A stretch of 64,000 nucleotides of DNA from Clostridium paraputrificum (GCF_900447045.1 NZ_UAWH01000005.1:558001-622000); one strand, 5' to 3'; positions 16,889-26,272 are shown, numbered from the stretch's first letter. Notes: generated from the sequence alone by a model not told the origin. Made by a program: numbers and translations.

Positions 16889-16966
16889 TGGGGTGAGAGA
16901 TATTTGTTTTCATGTGACTTGGAGTATGCGATGGAACGAGAAAAATAAATATTCCCAACCTTTTTT
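16889..16966 (+). ncRNA. Conserved structured RNA element, copy A (family not recognised)
   Basis: A long imperfect stem (GATATTTGTTTTC with GAAAAATAAATATT, outer GGT/ACC) encloses a loop with TGTGACTT and GGAACGA, and ends in CCTTTTTT. The same plan and the same loop words occur at 29537-29616. The shared parts are the stem ATATTTGT/ATAAATAT, TGTRACTT, GGAACRA and the 3' T-run. It does not match any riboswitch class I know. No promoter is evident directly upstream, so it may be reached by read-through. Confidence 0.5.
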
Positions 16967-17009
16967 GTAAAAGACCTTGTTTACAATATATTCATTATTA
17001 TTCTTATTA

Positions 17010-17038
17010 TTGCAATAGCAGGTAATCAGTGATACACT
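17010..17038 (+). promoter_or_regulatory. Predicted sigma-A promoter for gene 17082
   Basis: TTGCAA, a 17-base spacer and TACACT lie 44 bases upstream of the start codon. Confidence 0.5.
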
Positions 17039-17081
17039 AAGTTATGTTAGGAGATATTGGAATCTATAGGAGGTCTTAAAT

Positions 17082-17405
17082 ATGGCAAAATATAAAGTTG
17101 GAGACGAATTAATAATTGTAAATGATCCAAGTGAAGAGAAAGGAAAGCTTCAAGAGTTAAGTAAGTTAACTGTAGAGGACGATTATGCACAGTTCTCTTG
17201 GGGAGTTAAAATATTAAATGTTGAGTATGACAAACCGTATGTTACTCTAACATATAGAAATGTTAGAGGAGAAAAACACAAGGTTTTTGCTGAATGTAAA
17301 GATATAGAAAATTTTGATCAACAAAAGGTTTTAGAAAAAGCTTTATTAAAAGCATTCCAAAATGAGATCATAGATATATCAGTAGTTAAAAATTCAGGAT
17401 TATAG
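17082..17405 (+). CDS. Small conserved clostridial protein, function unknown
   Basis: The 107-residue soluble protein opens with a short beta-barrel-like segment (YKVGDELIIVND, reminiscent of KOW/SH3-like folds). Beta-rich repeats (VKILNVEYDKPYVTLTY, RGEKHKVF) and a C-terminal helix follow. TAGGAGGTC precedes the ATG and a strong terminator follows, so it is a single-gene unit. I know of no assigned function. The long structured upstream region (16.75-17.0 kb) is notable for such a small gene. Confidence 0.75.
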   Translation: MAKYKVGDELIIVNDPSEEKGKLQELSKLTVEDDYAQFSWGVKILNVEYDKPYVTLTYRNVRGEKHKVFAECKDIENFDQQKVLEKALLKAFQNEIIDISVVKNSGL

Positions 17406-17412
17406 GATTTAA

Positions 17413-17444
17413 AGGAGAAATTACAAGTGTAGTTTCTCTTTTTT
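17413..17444 (+). terminator. Rho-independent terminator
   Basis: GAGAAATTAC and GTAGTTTCTC form a 10-bp stem (one G-U) around AAGT, followed by six T. Confidence 0.88.
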
Positions 17445-17668
17445 AATTCTTGTACAATATAGATTTTTATCATAATTAATAAAGTAAAGAGTTGAGTCTA
17501 TATAGAGTGAAAATGAATTTTACCTCACTACATTAACGATAATAAAAGTTAAAAAAGAGGACTAAAGTCATAAAATGTTAAAAACCATAGAAAAAATGTA
17601 AATAAATATAGGAAAAATGTTACAAAATGTTATATAATGTGATTAATGATGTAATAGAGGTGCTAGGA

Positions 17669-18883
17669 ATGAATATTTATTTAGCGAGACAAGCTATATA
17701 TGATAGAAATTTTAAAGTGGAAGCATATGAATTATTATTTAGAAATTCTAAAGAAAATAAGTTTGTGAGAAATATAGATGAAGATAGTGCTACAGTAAAG
17801 TTAATTTCTAATTGTGCTACTATTGGATTGAATGAATTAACAAATAATAAAAAAGCCTATATCAATTTTTCTCAAGGAGTATTATTAAATGATGTAGCAA
17901 GCCTTTTATCTAAGGAGAAGGTAGTGGTAGAAATTCTAGAAAATGTTATTCCTACAGAGGATGTAGTAAGTTATTTAAAGGAATTAAAGTCCAAAGGATA
18001 TATATTAGCTCTTGATGATGTATCCTTTAGCACAAACTATAGAAGCTTTGGAAACTTGATAGATGTATATAAGTTGGATTTTAAAATTACATCTCCAAAA
18101 CAAAGAAAATTTCTTGTGAATGTACTTAAAAACTATAATCCTAAAGCAAAGTTATTAGCAGAGAAGATAGAGACTGAAGAAGAGTACATAGAAGCTATGG
18201 AAGATGGATATTCTTATTTTCAAGGATATTATTTTAGCAAGCCTATAATGATAGAAGAAAAAGATATACCAGTAAGAAATGTAGCTTGCTTTAACTTAAT
18301 GAGTGAACTGTTAAGGGATGATTTTGATATAGACAAGATTGAAGCTATAGTAAAAACTGATGTTTCTATAAGTTATAAGTTAATGAAATTTTTAAATTCT
18401 GCTGCATTTTCTTTTGTTCAAAAAATTTCATCTATAAGACAGGCAATAATGCTTTTAGGGAAAAAAGAATTAAAAAAGTGGCTTTCTCTAATTGTAATGA
18501 GTGAAATGAGAGGCGGAAATAGTGAAGAAGTTACCAATGGAACAATAATAAGAGGAAGGTTTTGTGAGCTGGTTCAATCAAAAATAGAAGAAAAAAATCA
18601 ATCATTAGCATTTATGGTGGGGTTATTTTCAAATTTAGATAGTTATATGCAAAGAGATATGGCTGAAATTATAGAGGAGTTACCTGTTGATGAAGAAATA
18701 AAAGATGCATTATTAGGAAAAGATAATAAGCTAAGAAAGGTATTGGAGTTAGTTCTTTCTTATGAGAGTATGAATATTAATAGAATGGAAGAATATTGTG
18801 AAATTCTAAATTTAGATAAAAAAATACTTATTGATTTATATATGGAGTCGATAGAGTGGTCTAATAGGTTGGCAATTATATAA
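17669..18883 (+). CDS. EAL-HDOD signalling protein (YuxH family)
   Basis: The start is set at ATG 17669, preceded by GAGGTG and TAGGA; the frame opens 14 codons earlier without a site. The 404 residues comprise an EAL-type domain (about 1-190) with the YELLFR variant of the EALLR motif, and an HDOD domain (about 195-390). In the EAL part several metal-binding acidic residues of active phosphodiesterases are hard to find, so it may sense rather than cleave cyclic di-GMP. HDOD domains scaffold signalling proteins. The gene is monocistronic or paired with the small Cys protein that follows. Confidence 0.88.
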   Translation: MNIYLARQAIYDRNFKVEAYELLFRNSKENKFVRNIDEDSATVKLISNCATIGLNELTNNKKAYINFSQGVLLNDVASLLSKEKVVVEILENVIPTEDVVSYLKELKSKGYILALDDVSFSTNYRSFGNLIDVYKLDFKITSPKQRKFLVNVLKNYNPKAKLLAEKIETEEEYIEAMEDGYSYFQGYYFSKPIMIEEKDIPVRNVACFNLMSELLRDDFDIDKIEAIVKTDVSISYKLMKFLNSAAFSFVQKISSIRQAIMLLGKKELKKWLSLIVMSEMRGGNSEEVTNGTIIRGRFCELVQSKIEEKNQSLAFMVGLFSNLDSYMQRDMAEIIEELPVDEEIKDALLGKDNKLRKVLELVLSYESMNINRMEEYCEILNLDKKILIDLYMESIEWSNRLAII

Positions 18884-18982
18884 AAAAATACTAAATTGTA
18901 AAAAATAACTTTATTTTTACTGAAAATTATAATATAATGTGGGCATATGATGGATTCGTTTTCAGTGAAGGTGGGGGAGAAT

Positions 18983-19210
18983 ATGAGTAAGTGTCCGTTT
19001 TGGTCAACTGGTAAAGATAGGATTGAATGTAATACAGAATGTCCTATGAACACATTAGCTTTAGAAGAGAATTGTCCTTTTAGAGAATATGTTTCAGATT
19101 CTAAATTGAAGTATAAGGATATAGTTAAGGAAGAATATGACTATTCTGAGGAAACATTTAATGGAGATTTTTTGGGAATAAAAATAGAAAGAGAAGTAAG
19201 TCAATATTAA
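18983..19210 (+). CDS. Small Cys-rich clostridial protein
   Basis: The start is ATG 18983 because GTGGGGGAG lies just ahead; the frame opens 12 codons earlier. The 75-residue product has four cysteines in its first third (CPFW, ECNTECPM) and a fifth in CPFREY, a spacing that suggests a zinc or iron-sulfur site, then an acidic/basic tail. I recognise the MSKCPFW...ECPM...CPF pattern as recurrent in clostridia without a known function. It lies about 100 bases after the EAL-HDOD gene. Confidence 0.72.
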   Translation: MSKCPFWSTGKDRIECNTECPMNTLALEENCPFREYVSDSKLKYKDIVKEEYDYSEETFNGDFLGIKIEREVSQY

Positions 19211-19240
19211 AGGAATAGTTAATAAAGGATAAGTGCATTT

Positions 19241-19266
19241 AAAACTTTGCGAAAGCAAAGTTTTTT
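19241..19266 (+). terminator. Rho-independent terminator
   Basis: AAAACTTTGC and GCAAAGTTTT form a perfect 10-bp stem around GAAA, then further T. Confidence 0.88.
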
Positions 19267-19271
19267 GTTTA

Positions 19272-19302
19272 AATAAAAAGAGAAATTGCAAAGCAATTTC
19301 TC
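19272..19302 (-). terminator. Rho-independent terminator of pncB (minus strand)
   Basis: GAGAAATTGC and GCAATTTCTC pair around three bases; on the minus strand TTTTTATTT follows. Confidence 0.88.
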
Positions 19303-19309
19303 GAAAATA

Positions 19310-20785
19310 CTATTTATAAATTGTACTGTATTTATGAAGTAGATTTTGTTTCAATGTCCATAAGTCATAAGATAAATCTACATAGTAGGTATGAGGATTT
19401 TCAAATCTTAAAACTTCAGGCCATAGCTTTTCTGTTTCCTTTTTAGCAAAATCTTTAATTTCCATTACTGTAGGACTAGTGTACACAAGCTTTCCTTTTT
19501 CAAATATAGGAACTTGTAAATCCTTAGTATAGAAGTTTGTTATTTTTTTTCTCTTCCATGTATGAACTGGATCGAATATCTCTAACTCTTCCTTCTCATC
19601 TATAACTTCGTTATTAATAGTTAATAAGTCTGCTATAGCCATATGTGAATCCTTATCGAAAATTCTAACTAACTTTTTAAAGCCTGGATTAGTTATTTTT
19701 TCATCATTTTCACTTATTTTTATTTTAGGGATAATTTCTCCATCCTTTTCAACAGCAGATAATTTATATACTCCTCCAAAAACAGGTTCGGATTTAGCAG
19801 TAATTAATCTTTCTCCAACACCGAATGAATCTATACAAGCACCTTGTTCAAGAACATCCCTAATTATATATTCATCAAGAGAGTTAGAAATTACTATCTT
19901 ACAATCTTCGTAGCCTGCTGCATCAAGCATCTTTCTACACTTTTTAGTTAAGTAAGTTATATCACCAGAGTCAATTCTAACACCTGAAGGTCTTTTACCC
20001 ATTGGTTTTAGAACTTCATCAAATACCTTTATAGCATTTGGAATACCTGATTTTATTACATTATAAGTATCTATTAATAAAGTACAGTTGTCAGGGTATA
20101 TTTCTGCCCAACTCTTAAATGCTTCATATTCACTATCATATAGTTGAACCCAGCTATGTGCCATAGTTCCAACAGCAGGAATATTAAACATCTTATCTGA
20201 AATGGTACATGCAGTTGAGCTACATCCTCCAATTATAGAAGCTCTTGCTCCGTATATAGCTCCATCATAACCTTGAGCTCTTCTTGAACCAAATTCCATT
20301 ACAGGTCTACCATTTGCAGCTCTTGATATTCTGTTTGCTTTTGTAGCTATAAGAGTTTGATGGTTTATTGTAAGAAGTATCATAGTTTCAATAAATTGAG
20401 CTTGAATTACTGGTCCCCTAACTGTTACTAAAGGTTCATTTGGGAATACTGGGTTTCCCTCTGGAACAGCCCAAACATCACAAGAGAACTTGAAATTCTT
20501 TAGATAATTTAAAAATTCTTCTGAGAAAGTATGCTTACTTTTTAAGTATTCAATATCATCATCAGTAAATTTTAGGGTACTTAAATATTCAATTAATTGT
20601 TCTACACCAGCCATGATGCAATATCCACCACCGTCTGGTACTCTTCTAAAGAACATGTCAAAGTAGGCAATTTTATCTTCTAATCCTTTATTGAAATATC
20701 CGTTACCCATTGTTAATTCATAAAAGTCTACAAGCATTGTTAAGTTTCTGTCATTTTTAACATCGAATGAATTAGTATTTGTCAT
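19310..20785 (-). CDS. pncB: Nicotinate phosphoribosyltransferase
   Basis: The 491-residue length fits the family. The enzyme converts nicotinate, PRPP and ATP to nicotinate mononucleotide in the NAD salvage pathway. Visible signatures are DFYELTMGNGY at the N-terminus, EFGSRRAQG (PRPP/phosphate contacts), the GTMAHSWV segment with the histidine that is phosphorylated, and the RIDSGD motif. AGAGGAG precedes the ATG. It is a single-gene unit with its own promoter and terminator. An ECF S component of niacin type lies at 59.6 kb, so uptake and salvage of the vitamin are both represented. Confidence 0.96.
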   Translation of the reverse strand: MTNTNSFDVKNDRNLTMLVDFYELTMGNGYFNKGLEDKIAYFDMFFRRVPDGGGYCIMAGVEQLIEYLSTLKFTDDDIEYLKSKHTFSEEFLNYLKNFKFSCDVWAVPEGNPVFPNEPLVTVRGPVIQAQFIETMILLTINHQTLIATKANRISRAANGRPVMEFGSRRAQGYDGAIYGARASIIGGCSSTACTISDKMFNIPAVGTMAHSWVQLYDSEYEAFKSWAEIYPDNCTLLIDTYNVIKSGIPNAIKVFDEVLKPMGKRPSGVRIDSGDITYLTKKCRKMLDAAGYEDCKIVISNSLDEYIIRDVLEQGACIDSFGVGERLITAKSEPVFGGVYKLSAVEKDGEIIPKIKISENDEKITNPGFKKLVRIFDKDSHMAIADLLTINNEVIDEKEELEIFDPVHTWKRKKITNFYTKDLQVPIFEKGKLVYTSPTVMEIKDFAKKETEKLWPEVLRFENPHTYYVDLSYDLWTLKQNLLHKYSTIYK

Positions 20786-20821
20786 CTTAATCTCCTCTTT
20801 TCATAAAAATGCCTTATTCCT

Positions 20822-20850
20822 ATTGTACCCTTTCGTTTTAATTATTACAA
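20822..20850 (-). promoter_or_regulatory. Predicted sigma-A promoter of pncB
   Basis: On the minus strand TTGTAA (20850-20845), a 17-base spacer and TACAAT (20827-20822). No NiaR-type operator is recognised with confidence. Confidence 0.6.
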
Positions 20851-20918
20851 TATAATGAAGACTCAAAATGATTTTTTAGGCATTTACAAGGTAATACTTA
20901 GTAGATGGGAGGATTAAT

Positions 20919-22919
20919 ATGCATTTAGATAAGAATCAATTAAAAGCAGTAAAGGCAAATGAAAGAAATGTATTAGTTGTAGCAGCACCAGGTTCAGGTA
21001 AAACAACTGTTATTATAAATAGAATTAAATATTTAGTTGATGAAGTTGGAGTATATACATCAAATATCATTGTTATAACCTTTACTAAAGCAGCAGCTCT
21101 GAATATGAAAAATAGATATATAAATACTTTTCATAAAGAAAGTTCTCCTTTTTTTGGTACCTTCCATGGGCTGTTTTATAAAATTCTTCTAAGAGAAGGA
21201 GCTAATATAAATATTATAGAAGGATATATAACCAATAAAATTATAGAAGGTGTTCTTAGAAAATATTCAGATGAAGTTAATGAGGATAGGGTTAAGGAGG
21301 CTGTAAATAACATATCGTTATTTAAAACATCAGGTGAAAATATAGATGATTTTAAACCATCTATAGCTAAAGATATTTTTATGGAATGTTATGATGCCTA
21401 TGACAAATATAAGAAAGAAAATAATCTTTGGGATTTTGATGACTTAACTATTAAGGTTTTAGAATTATTTAAAAATAATAAAAGAATAAGGGAAGGATAC
21501 AAAAGAGTATTTAAATATATTCTTGTAGATGAGTTTCAAGATTGTGATGATCTTCAAATAGAATTTTTGAAATTAATGACAGAGGGGGAGGAGAATTCTC
21601 TTTTCGCTGTTGGGGATGAGGATCAGTGCATTTATAGTTTTAGAGGTTCAAAACCTGAATACATGGTTTCTTTTGATAAAACTTTTAAAAGTGCAAAGAA
21701 ATATTATTTACATATAAATTATAGAAGTAATAAAAATATAATAGAGAGTTCAAAAAAGGTTATTTCTTTTAATAAGGAAAGAAATAAAAAGGACATACAG
21801 TGGTATAAAGATAAGGATGGAATTATCCTTTGTAAGGGAGTTTATGATGAGAGAATACAGGGAGATGAAATTTCTGAAAAGATTAGAGATTTCTATAATA
21901 ATCCTAGCTATAGATATAAAGAAAATATAGTTCTTTATAGAACTAATATGGAGGCTATGAGTGTTATAGATTCATTTATAAGAAATAAGATACCATTTAC
22001 TTTGTTAGATAAAGAATATAACTTCTTTAACCATTTTATATGTAAAGACTTGCTTTCATATTTATCTTTAGCAGTGAATCCTTACGATAGAGAAGCTTTT
22101 ATAAATATAATTAATAAACCTTTTAGGTATGTGAGTAAAACTAGTATAGCTTATATTAGGGAATATAAGTATGAAAAAGATACTTTTGATATACTTATAG
22201 AAAAAGATGATACTCCACAATTTCAAAGAAAGAAGCTTGATGAACTAAAAAGAGATTTTAATTATATAAAGAAGTCATCATTAAGCAGTGGTATACAATA
22301 TATAGTAACGGATATGGGATATATAGATTACCTTAAAACATATACAGAAAGATTTGGAGGTAATATTGAAGATTTAGAGGAAATAGTTGAAGAATTCAAA
22401 ATGTCAGCTTCATCATTTAAAACTATCTTTGAATTTTTTGAGCATGTAGATGAAGTGGGAAAGAAGATAGAAGAAAGTAAAAGAAATAAGACAGAAGACA
22501 GAGTTTTATTAAGCACTATTCATGGTGTAAAGGGAATGGAGTTTAAAAATGTATTCTTAATTAACTGTAATGAGGACACAATACCACATTCATCTAGTAA
22601 AGAGGAAAATATAGAAGAAGAACGAAGATTATTTTATGTTGGAATAACAAGAGCAATAGATAATTTGTTTCTTTTTGTACCTAAGATGAGAAAAGGAAAG
22701 TTTAGGGATGTCTCTAGATTTATTGAAGAGGGAGGCTTTATGGAAATTGTTAAGGTTTCACATGGTCTAGTTAAGGATTCAGTAGTTACACATAAGGCTT
22801 TTGGAGCAGGAAAAGTAGTGGATGTTAATGGTGATGAAGTAGGGATTTTATTTCATGATGGAATGAAAAGAAAGTTCTCTGCTAAGGTTCTATTGGATAA
22901 TGGATTAATATCTAAGTAA
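20919..22919 (+). CDS. UvrD/PcrA-like superfamily 1 DNA helicase
   Basis: The 666 residues show the ordered SF1 motifs: Walker A APGSGKTT (about 26-33), Ia VITFTKAAA, motif II LVDEFQD, motif III GDEDQCIYSFRG, motif V STIHGVKGMEFK and motif VI RRLFYVGITRA. It translocates 3' to 5' on single-stranded DNA using ATP. At 666 residues it is a little shorter than PcrA (about 720), and a KOW-like C-terminal segment (HKAFGAGKVVDVNGDEVGI) resembles the PcrA/UvrD RNA polymerase-contact tail. Whether it is the main PcrA or a paralogue cannot be decided here. GGGAGGA precedes the ATG. Confidence 0.93.
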   Translation: MHLDKNQLKAVKANERNVLVVAAPGSGKTTVIINRIKYLVDEVGVYTSNIIVITFTKAAALNMKNRYINTFHKESSPFFGTFHGLFYKILLREGANINIIEGYITNKIIEGVLRKYSDEVNEDRVKEAVNNISLFKTSGENIDDFKPSIAKDIFMECYDAYDKYKKENNLWDFDDLTIKVLELFKNNKRIREGYKRVFKYILVDEFQDCDDLQIEFLKLMTEGEENSLFAVGDEDQCIYSFRGSKPEYMVSFDKTFKSAKKYYLHINYRSNKNIIESSKKVISFNKERNKKDIQWYKDKDGIILCKGVYDERIQGDEISEKIRDFYNNPSYRYKENIVLYRTNMEAMSVIDSFIRNKIPFTLLDKEYNFFNHFICKDLLSYLSLAVNPYDREAFINIINKPFRYVSKTSIAYIREYKYEKDTFDILIEKDDTPQFQRKKLDELKRDFNYIKKSSLSSGIQYIVTDMGYIDYLKTYTERFGGNIEDLEEIVEEFKMSASSFKTIFEFFEHVDEVGKKIEESKRNKTEDRVLLSTIHGVKGMEFKNVFLINCNEDTIPHSSSKEENIEEERRLFYVGITRAIDNLFLFVPKMRKGKFRDVSRFIEEGGFMEIVKVSHGLVKDSVVTHKAFGAGKVVDVNGDEVGILFHDGMKRKFSAKVLLDNGLISK

Positions 22920-22978
22920 ATATGATGAAATTTATCAAATATTGAATAAATATTGGTATTAATATATAATTTTAAGTA

Positions 22979-23007
22979 GGTTTATATCTCATGATATAAG
23001 CCTTTAA
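22979..23007 (+). terminator. Weak terminator-like hairpin
   Basis: GGTTTATATC and GATATAAGCC pair around TCAT, followed by TTTAATTAT. The poor T-run leaves read-through into the next gene possible. Confidence 0.45.
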
Positions 23008-23034
23008 TTATAGTTTTGCTAGGAAGAGGTTAAT

Positions 23035-25002
23035 ATGGATAAAGGTGTATTTAATCCTAAAGATATAATATTTTCTCTTGATATTGGTACTAGATCGATA
23101 ATTGGTACCGTTGGAGTTGTAAGAGAAAAGAAGTTTGAAGTTTTATATGAAAAGTATAAAGAACATGAAGAAAGAGCTATGGTAGATGGACAAATTCACG
23201 ATATAAACTTAGTTGCATCTGTAGTTAAGGATGTTAAAGAAAATATAGAACGTGAATTAGGAATACAGTTAAAAGAAGTATCGATTGCAGCAGCAGGTAG
23301 ATTTCTAAGAACTGTTAATGCAATGGGTGAAATAGAGCTTAATGGTGACGAAGAAATAGATGAAGAAATAGTAAGAAGTGTAGAACTAAGTGCTGTTAAA
23401 AAGGCTGAAGAGGAAGTAATAAAGAATACTGAAAGTAAGCTATATTGTGTAGGTTATTCAGTAAAAGATTATTATCTAAATTCCTATGTAATAGCAAATC
23501 TACTAGGGCATAAAGGGGAAAGAGTTGGAGCAGAGGTAATAGCAACTTTCTTGCCTAGATCAGTTATTGATTCATTATATACTGTTATGAATAAAGTGAA
23601 TTTGAAAGTGTCTAATTTAACACTAGAACCAATTGCAGCAATTGAGGCTGCTGTTCCTAAGAATTTAAGATTATTAAATATAGCTTTAGTTGATATTGGG
23701 GCAGGAACATCAGATATAGCTATAAGCTCAAAAGAAAGTATAAGTGCCTATGGAATGGTGCCTATGGCAGGAGATGAGGTTACAGAAGTAATAGCTCAAG
23801 AGTGCTTAGTTGATTTTAATTCAGCTGAAAATATAAAAAGAAGTGTGGCATTACAGGATGAAGTTACATATACAGATGTATTAGGACTAGAAAATACTAT
23901 AGAATCTAGCTCTATTATAAAATCTATTACTCCAACTGTAGAAAAGATTGCAACAGCTATTTCAAGTGAGATAATTTCTCTTAATGGCAATAAGCCACCA
24001 GCAGCTTTATTCTTAGTAGGTGGAGGAGCTCACACTCCAGGTCTTATAGAAGAAATATCTAATCACATAGGACTACCTACCCAAAGAATAGCAATTAAGG
24101 ATAGGACAAGCGTAATAGAATGTTTGTCAAATAATGAATTAGGATCTGCTGGTGTTACAGTTTTAGGAATAGCATTATCAGCTATTAAGAAAATGGGACA
24201 TGATTTTATAGATGTAAATTTAAATGGTACACCAGTAAGTTTATTTAATTCTCATAAACATACTGTAATGGATGTTTTGCTTCAAGCAGGAATTAACCCA
24301 TCATTACTCATAGGAAAGAATGGTAAGAGTATAAGGTTCAATCTTAATGGTAAAAGAAGATTAGCATTTGGAGAGATGGGAAAGAATCCAAAGATAAGTA
24401 TAAATAGAAAGAAGGCATCTATAGAATCAGAGGTGAATGCAGGAGATAATGTAAAAATCACTTATGCTCAAAATGGTAGGGATGCATCACCTAAAGTAAG
24501 TGAAGTTATAGAAAATATTAATTCTATTGATATATACATAGATGATAAATTGGTTAGCTTAGAACCAGTTGTACTTATAAATGGTAAAGAGAAAAAGATA
24601 TCAGCTCATATTAAGGATGGAGATGAAATTTTAGTATATATTCCATCGAAAATGTTAGATATTAAGAATTACATATTGAAAAGAGAAATAGAATTATTTA
24701 AAGAAGGTATTTTATTAGAAGATGACTTTCTTATTCAAGAGGGAGATAGAATATACTCTAAAAAGTTAGAAAACAAAGAAGTTACTAATGAAGTGAAAAA
24801 AGAAGAGGGAATAAAAGTTGTGGTTAATAATAAGGATGTAATCTTAAGGGGAGAAAAACCTTTGTTTATAGATGTATTTAACCATATGGATATTGATATA
24901 ACTAAAGTTACTGGTGATATTACACTAAAGATTAATGGAAAAGATGCATCTTATACAGATAAATTGAATAATGGTGATATAGTAGAGGTATTTTGGAGTT
25001 AA
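23035..25002 (+). CDS. FtsA-like actin-fold ATPase with C-terminal beta-grasp-like repeats
   Basis: Residues about 10-385 form an FtsA/PilM-type actin fold: phosphate-1 FSLDIGTRSIIG, phosphate-2 LVDIGAGTSDIA, adenosine motif LVGGGAHTPG, with an inserted SHS2-like segment after residue 80. Unlike FtsA (about 420 residues) this protein continues to 655. The extension (about 395-655) repeats a pattern of an NG turn, a helix and a closing strand ending in GD: INRKKASIESEVNAGD, INGKEKKISAHIKDGD, INGKDASYTDKLNNGD. These resemble beta-grasp units. The role is probably morphogenesis or cell division; partner genes are not adjacent. AGGAAGAGG precedes the ATG. Confidence 0.85.
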   Translation: MDKGVFNPKDIIFSLDIGTRSIIGTVGVVREKKFEVLYEKYKEHEERAMVDGQIHDINLVASVVKDVKENIERELGIQLKEVSIAAAGRFLRTVNAMGEIELNGDEEIDEEIVRSVELSAVKKAEEEVIKNTESKLYCVGYSVKDYYLNSYVIANLLGHKGERVGAEVIATFLPRSVIDSLYTVMNKVNLKVSNLTLEPIAAIEAAVPKNLRLLNIALVDIGAGTSDIAISSKESISAYGMVPMAGDEVTEVIAQECLVDFNSAENIKRSVALQDEVTYTDVLGLENTIESSSIIKSITPTVEKIATAISSEIISLNGNKPPAALFLVGGGAHTPGLIEEISNHIGLPTQRIAIKDRTSVIECLSNNELGSAGVTVLGIALSAIKKMGHDFIDVNLNGTPVSLFNSHKHTVMDVLLQAGINPSLLIGKNGKSIRFNLNGKRRLAFGEMGKNPKISINRKKASIESEVNAGDNVKITYAQNGRDASPKVSEVIENINSIDIYIDDKLVSLEPVVLINGKEKKISAHIKDGDEILVYIPSKMLDIKNYILKREIELFKEGILLEDDFLIQEGDRIYSKKLENKEVTNEVKKEEGIKVVVNNKDVILRGEKPLFIDVFNHMDIDITKVTGDITLKINGKDASYTDKLNNGDIVEVFWS

Positions 25003-25023
25003 TAATTCTTAGGGAGGACTTTA

Positions 25024-26208
25024 ATGATTACTTTTCTTGAGGAAGCAAATAGGATAAAGGATGAATTAATAACAATAAGAAGAGATTTACATGAACATCC
25101 AGAATTGGGCTTTGAAGAAAAGAGAACCTCAGAAAAAATAAAAGAGTTTTTAACTAAAGAAGGAATTCCATATGTTGAAGTAGCTAAAACAGGGGTATGT
25201 GGAATTATAAAAGGTGAAAAAAAGGACAATAATAGAGTTATAGGGTTAAGAGCAGATATGGATGCTCTTCCAATACAAGATAAAAAGGTATGTAGCTATA
25301 GTTCTAAAGTTCCAGGAAAAATGCATGCTTGTGGGCATGATGCACATACAACGATTCTCCTAGGTGTGGCAAGAATATTAAATAAGAATAAACGCTTATT
25401 TGGCGGATGTGTAAAGTTATTCTTTGAGCCAGCAGAAGAAACTGTTGGGGGAGCTCCTTTTATGATAAAGGAAGGCGTTTTAGAGAATCCAAGAGTAGAT
25501 GCAATAGTGGGGCTTCATGTTACTGAGGATTTAGATTATGGGAAAATTAGAATAAAAAGTGGTGTGGTAAATGCTGCATCAAATCCGTATAAAATAAAGA
25601 TAAAAGGAAGAGGGGGCCATGGCGCTGCACCTCATACAACAATAGACCCCATTGTTATTGCCTCAAATGTTGTAATGGCACTTCAAACTATAGTTAGTAG
25701 GGAGATAGCTCCTGTAAATCCAAGTGTAATAACTGTTGGTAGCATTAATGGAGGAACAGCTCAAAATGTTATTCCAGAGGAAGTGGAGATTACAGGAATA
25801 ATTAGAACCTTAACTAAAGAGGATAGAGAATACGTAGTAAGAAGATTTAAAGAATTAGTTACGGGAATTTGTAGAGGCATGAGGGGAGAGTGTGATATTT
25901 ATATAGAAGAGGGATATCCTTGCCTATATAATAATGCTACAATGGTAGAGAGAGTAAAATATGTTGGAAAAGAGCTACTAGGTGTAGAAAATGTTGTAGA
26001 ACAAAAGCATCCTAGTATGGGGGTAGAAAGCTTTGCTTTTTTTGCAATGGAAAGAACTTCTGCTTTTTATTATTTAGGTACAGGAAATAGAACAAAAGGG
26101 ACAGATAAAGCTGCACATTCCAATTTATTCGACATAGATGAGGATGCTATTCCCTTAGGTGTTGCAATGCAGTGTGGAATAGCATACGATTATTTGACAA
26201 GAATATAA
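25024..26208 (+). CDS. M20 family amidohydrolase (N-acyl-amino acid/hippurate type)
   Basis: The 394 residues have the M20D pattern: a metal-binding MHACGHDAH motif (about 100-108), EPAEE with the general-base glutamate (about 136-140), an inserted dimerisation domain (about 180-290) and a C-terminal His. These zinc or manganese enzymes remove acyl or benzoyl groups from amino acids in the cytoplasm. GGGAGGAC precedes the ATG and the gene is 21 bases after the FtsA-like gene, so it is probably in one transcript with it and possibly with the pseudouridine synthase and flippase that follow. The exact substrate is unknown. Confidence 0.92.
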   Translation: MITFLEEANRIKDELITIRRDLHEHPELGFEEKRTSEKIKEFLTKEGIPYVEVAKTGVCGIIKGEKKDNNRVIGLRADMDALPIQDKKVCSYSSKVPGKMHACGHDAHTTILLGVARILNKNKRLFGGCVKLFFEPAEETVGGAPFMIKEGVLENPRVDAIVGLHVTEDLDYGKIRIKSGVVNAASNPYKIKIKGRGGHGAAPHTTIDPIVIASNVVMALQTIVSREIAPVNPSVITVGSINGGTAQNVIPEEVEITGIIRTLTKEDREYVVRRFKELVTGICRGMRGECDIYIEEGYPCLYNNATMVERVKYVGKELLGVENVVEQKHPSMGVESFAFFAMERTSAFYYLGTGNRTKGTDKAAHSNLFDIDEDAIPLGVAMQCGIAYDYLTRI

Positions 26209-26272
26209 ATAAATATTACTCTATTAGAATGGAGAATAGTAAACAAAAGCGAAGACTAGGAGTTGATTATAT

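Noticed and set aside
17627..17668. Upstream start for the EAL-HDOD gene
   Set aside because: No ribosome site precedes ATG 17627 and homologues begin at the 17669 position.
17445..17668. Riboswitch upstream of the EAL-HDOD gene
   Set aside because: I looked for cyclic di-GMP and other aptamer motifs and found none; only an AT-rich stretch with a possible TATAAT is visible.
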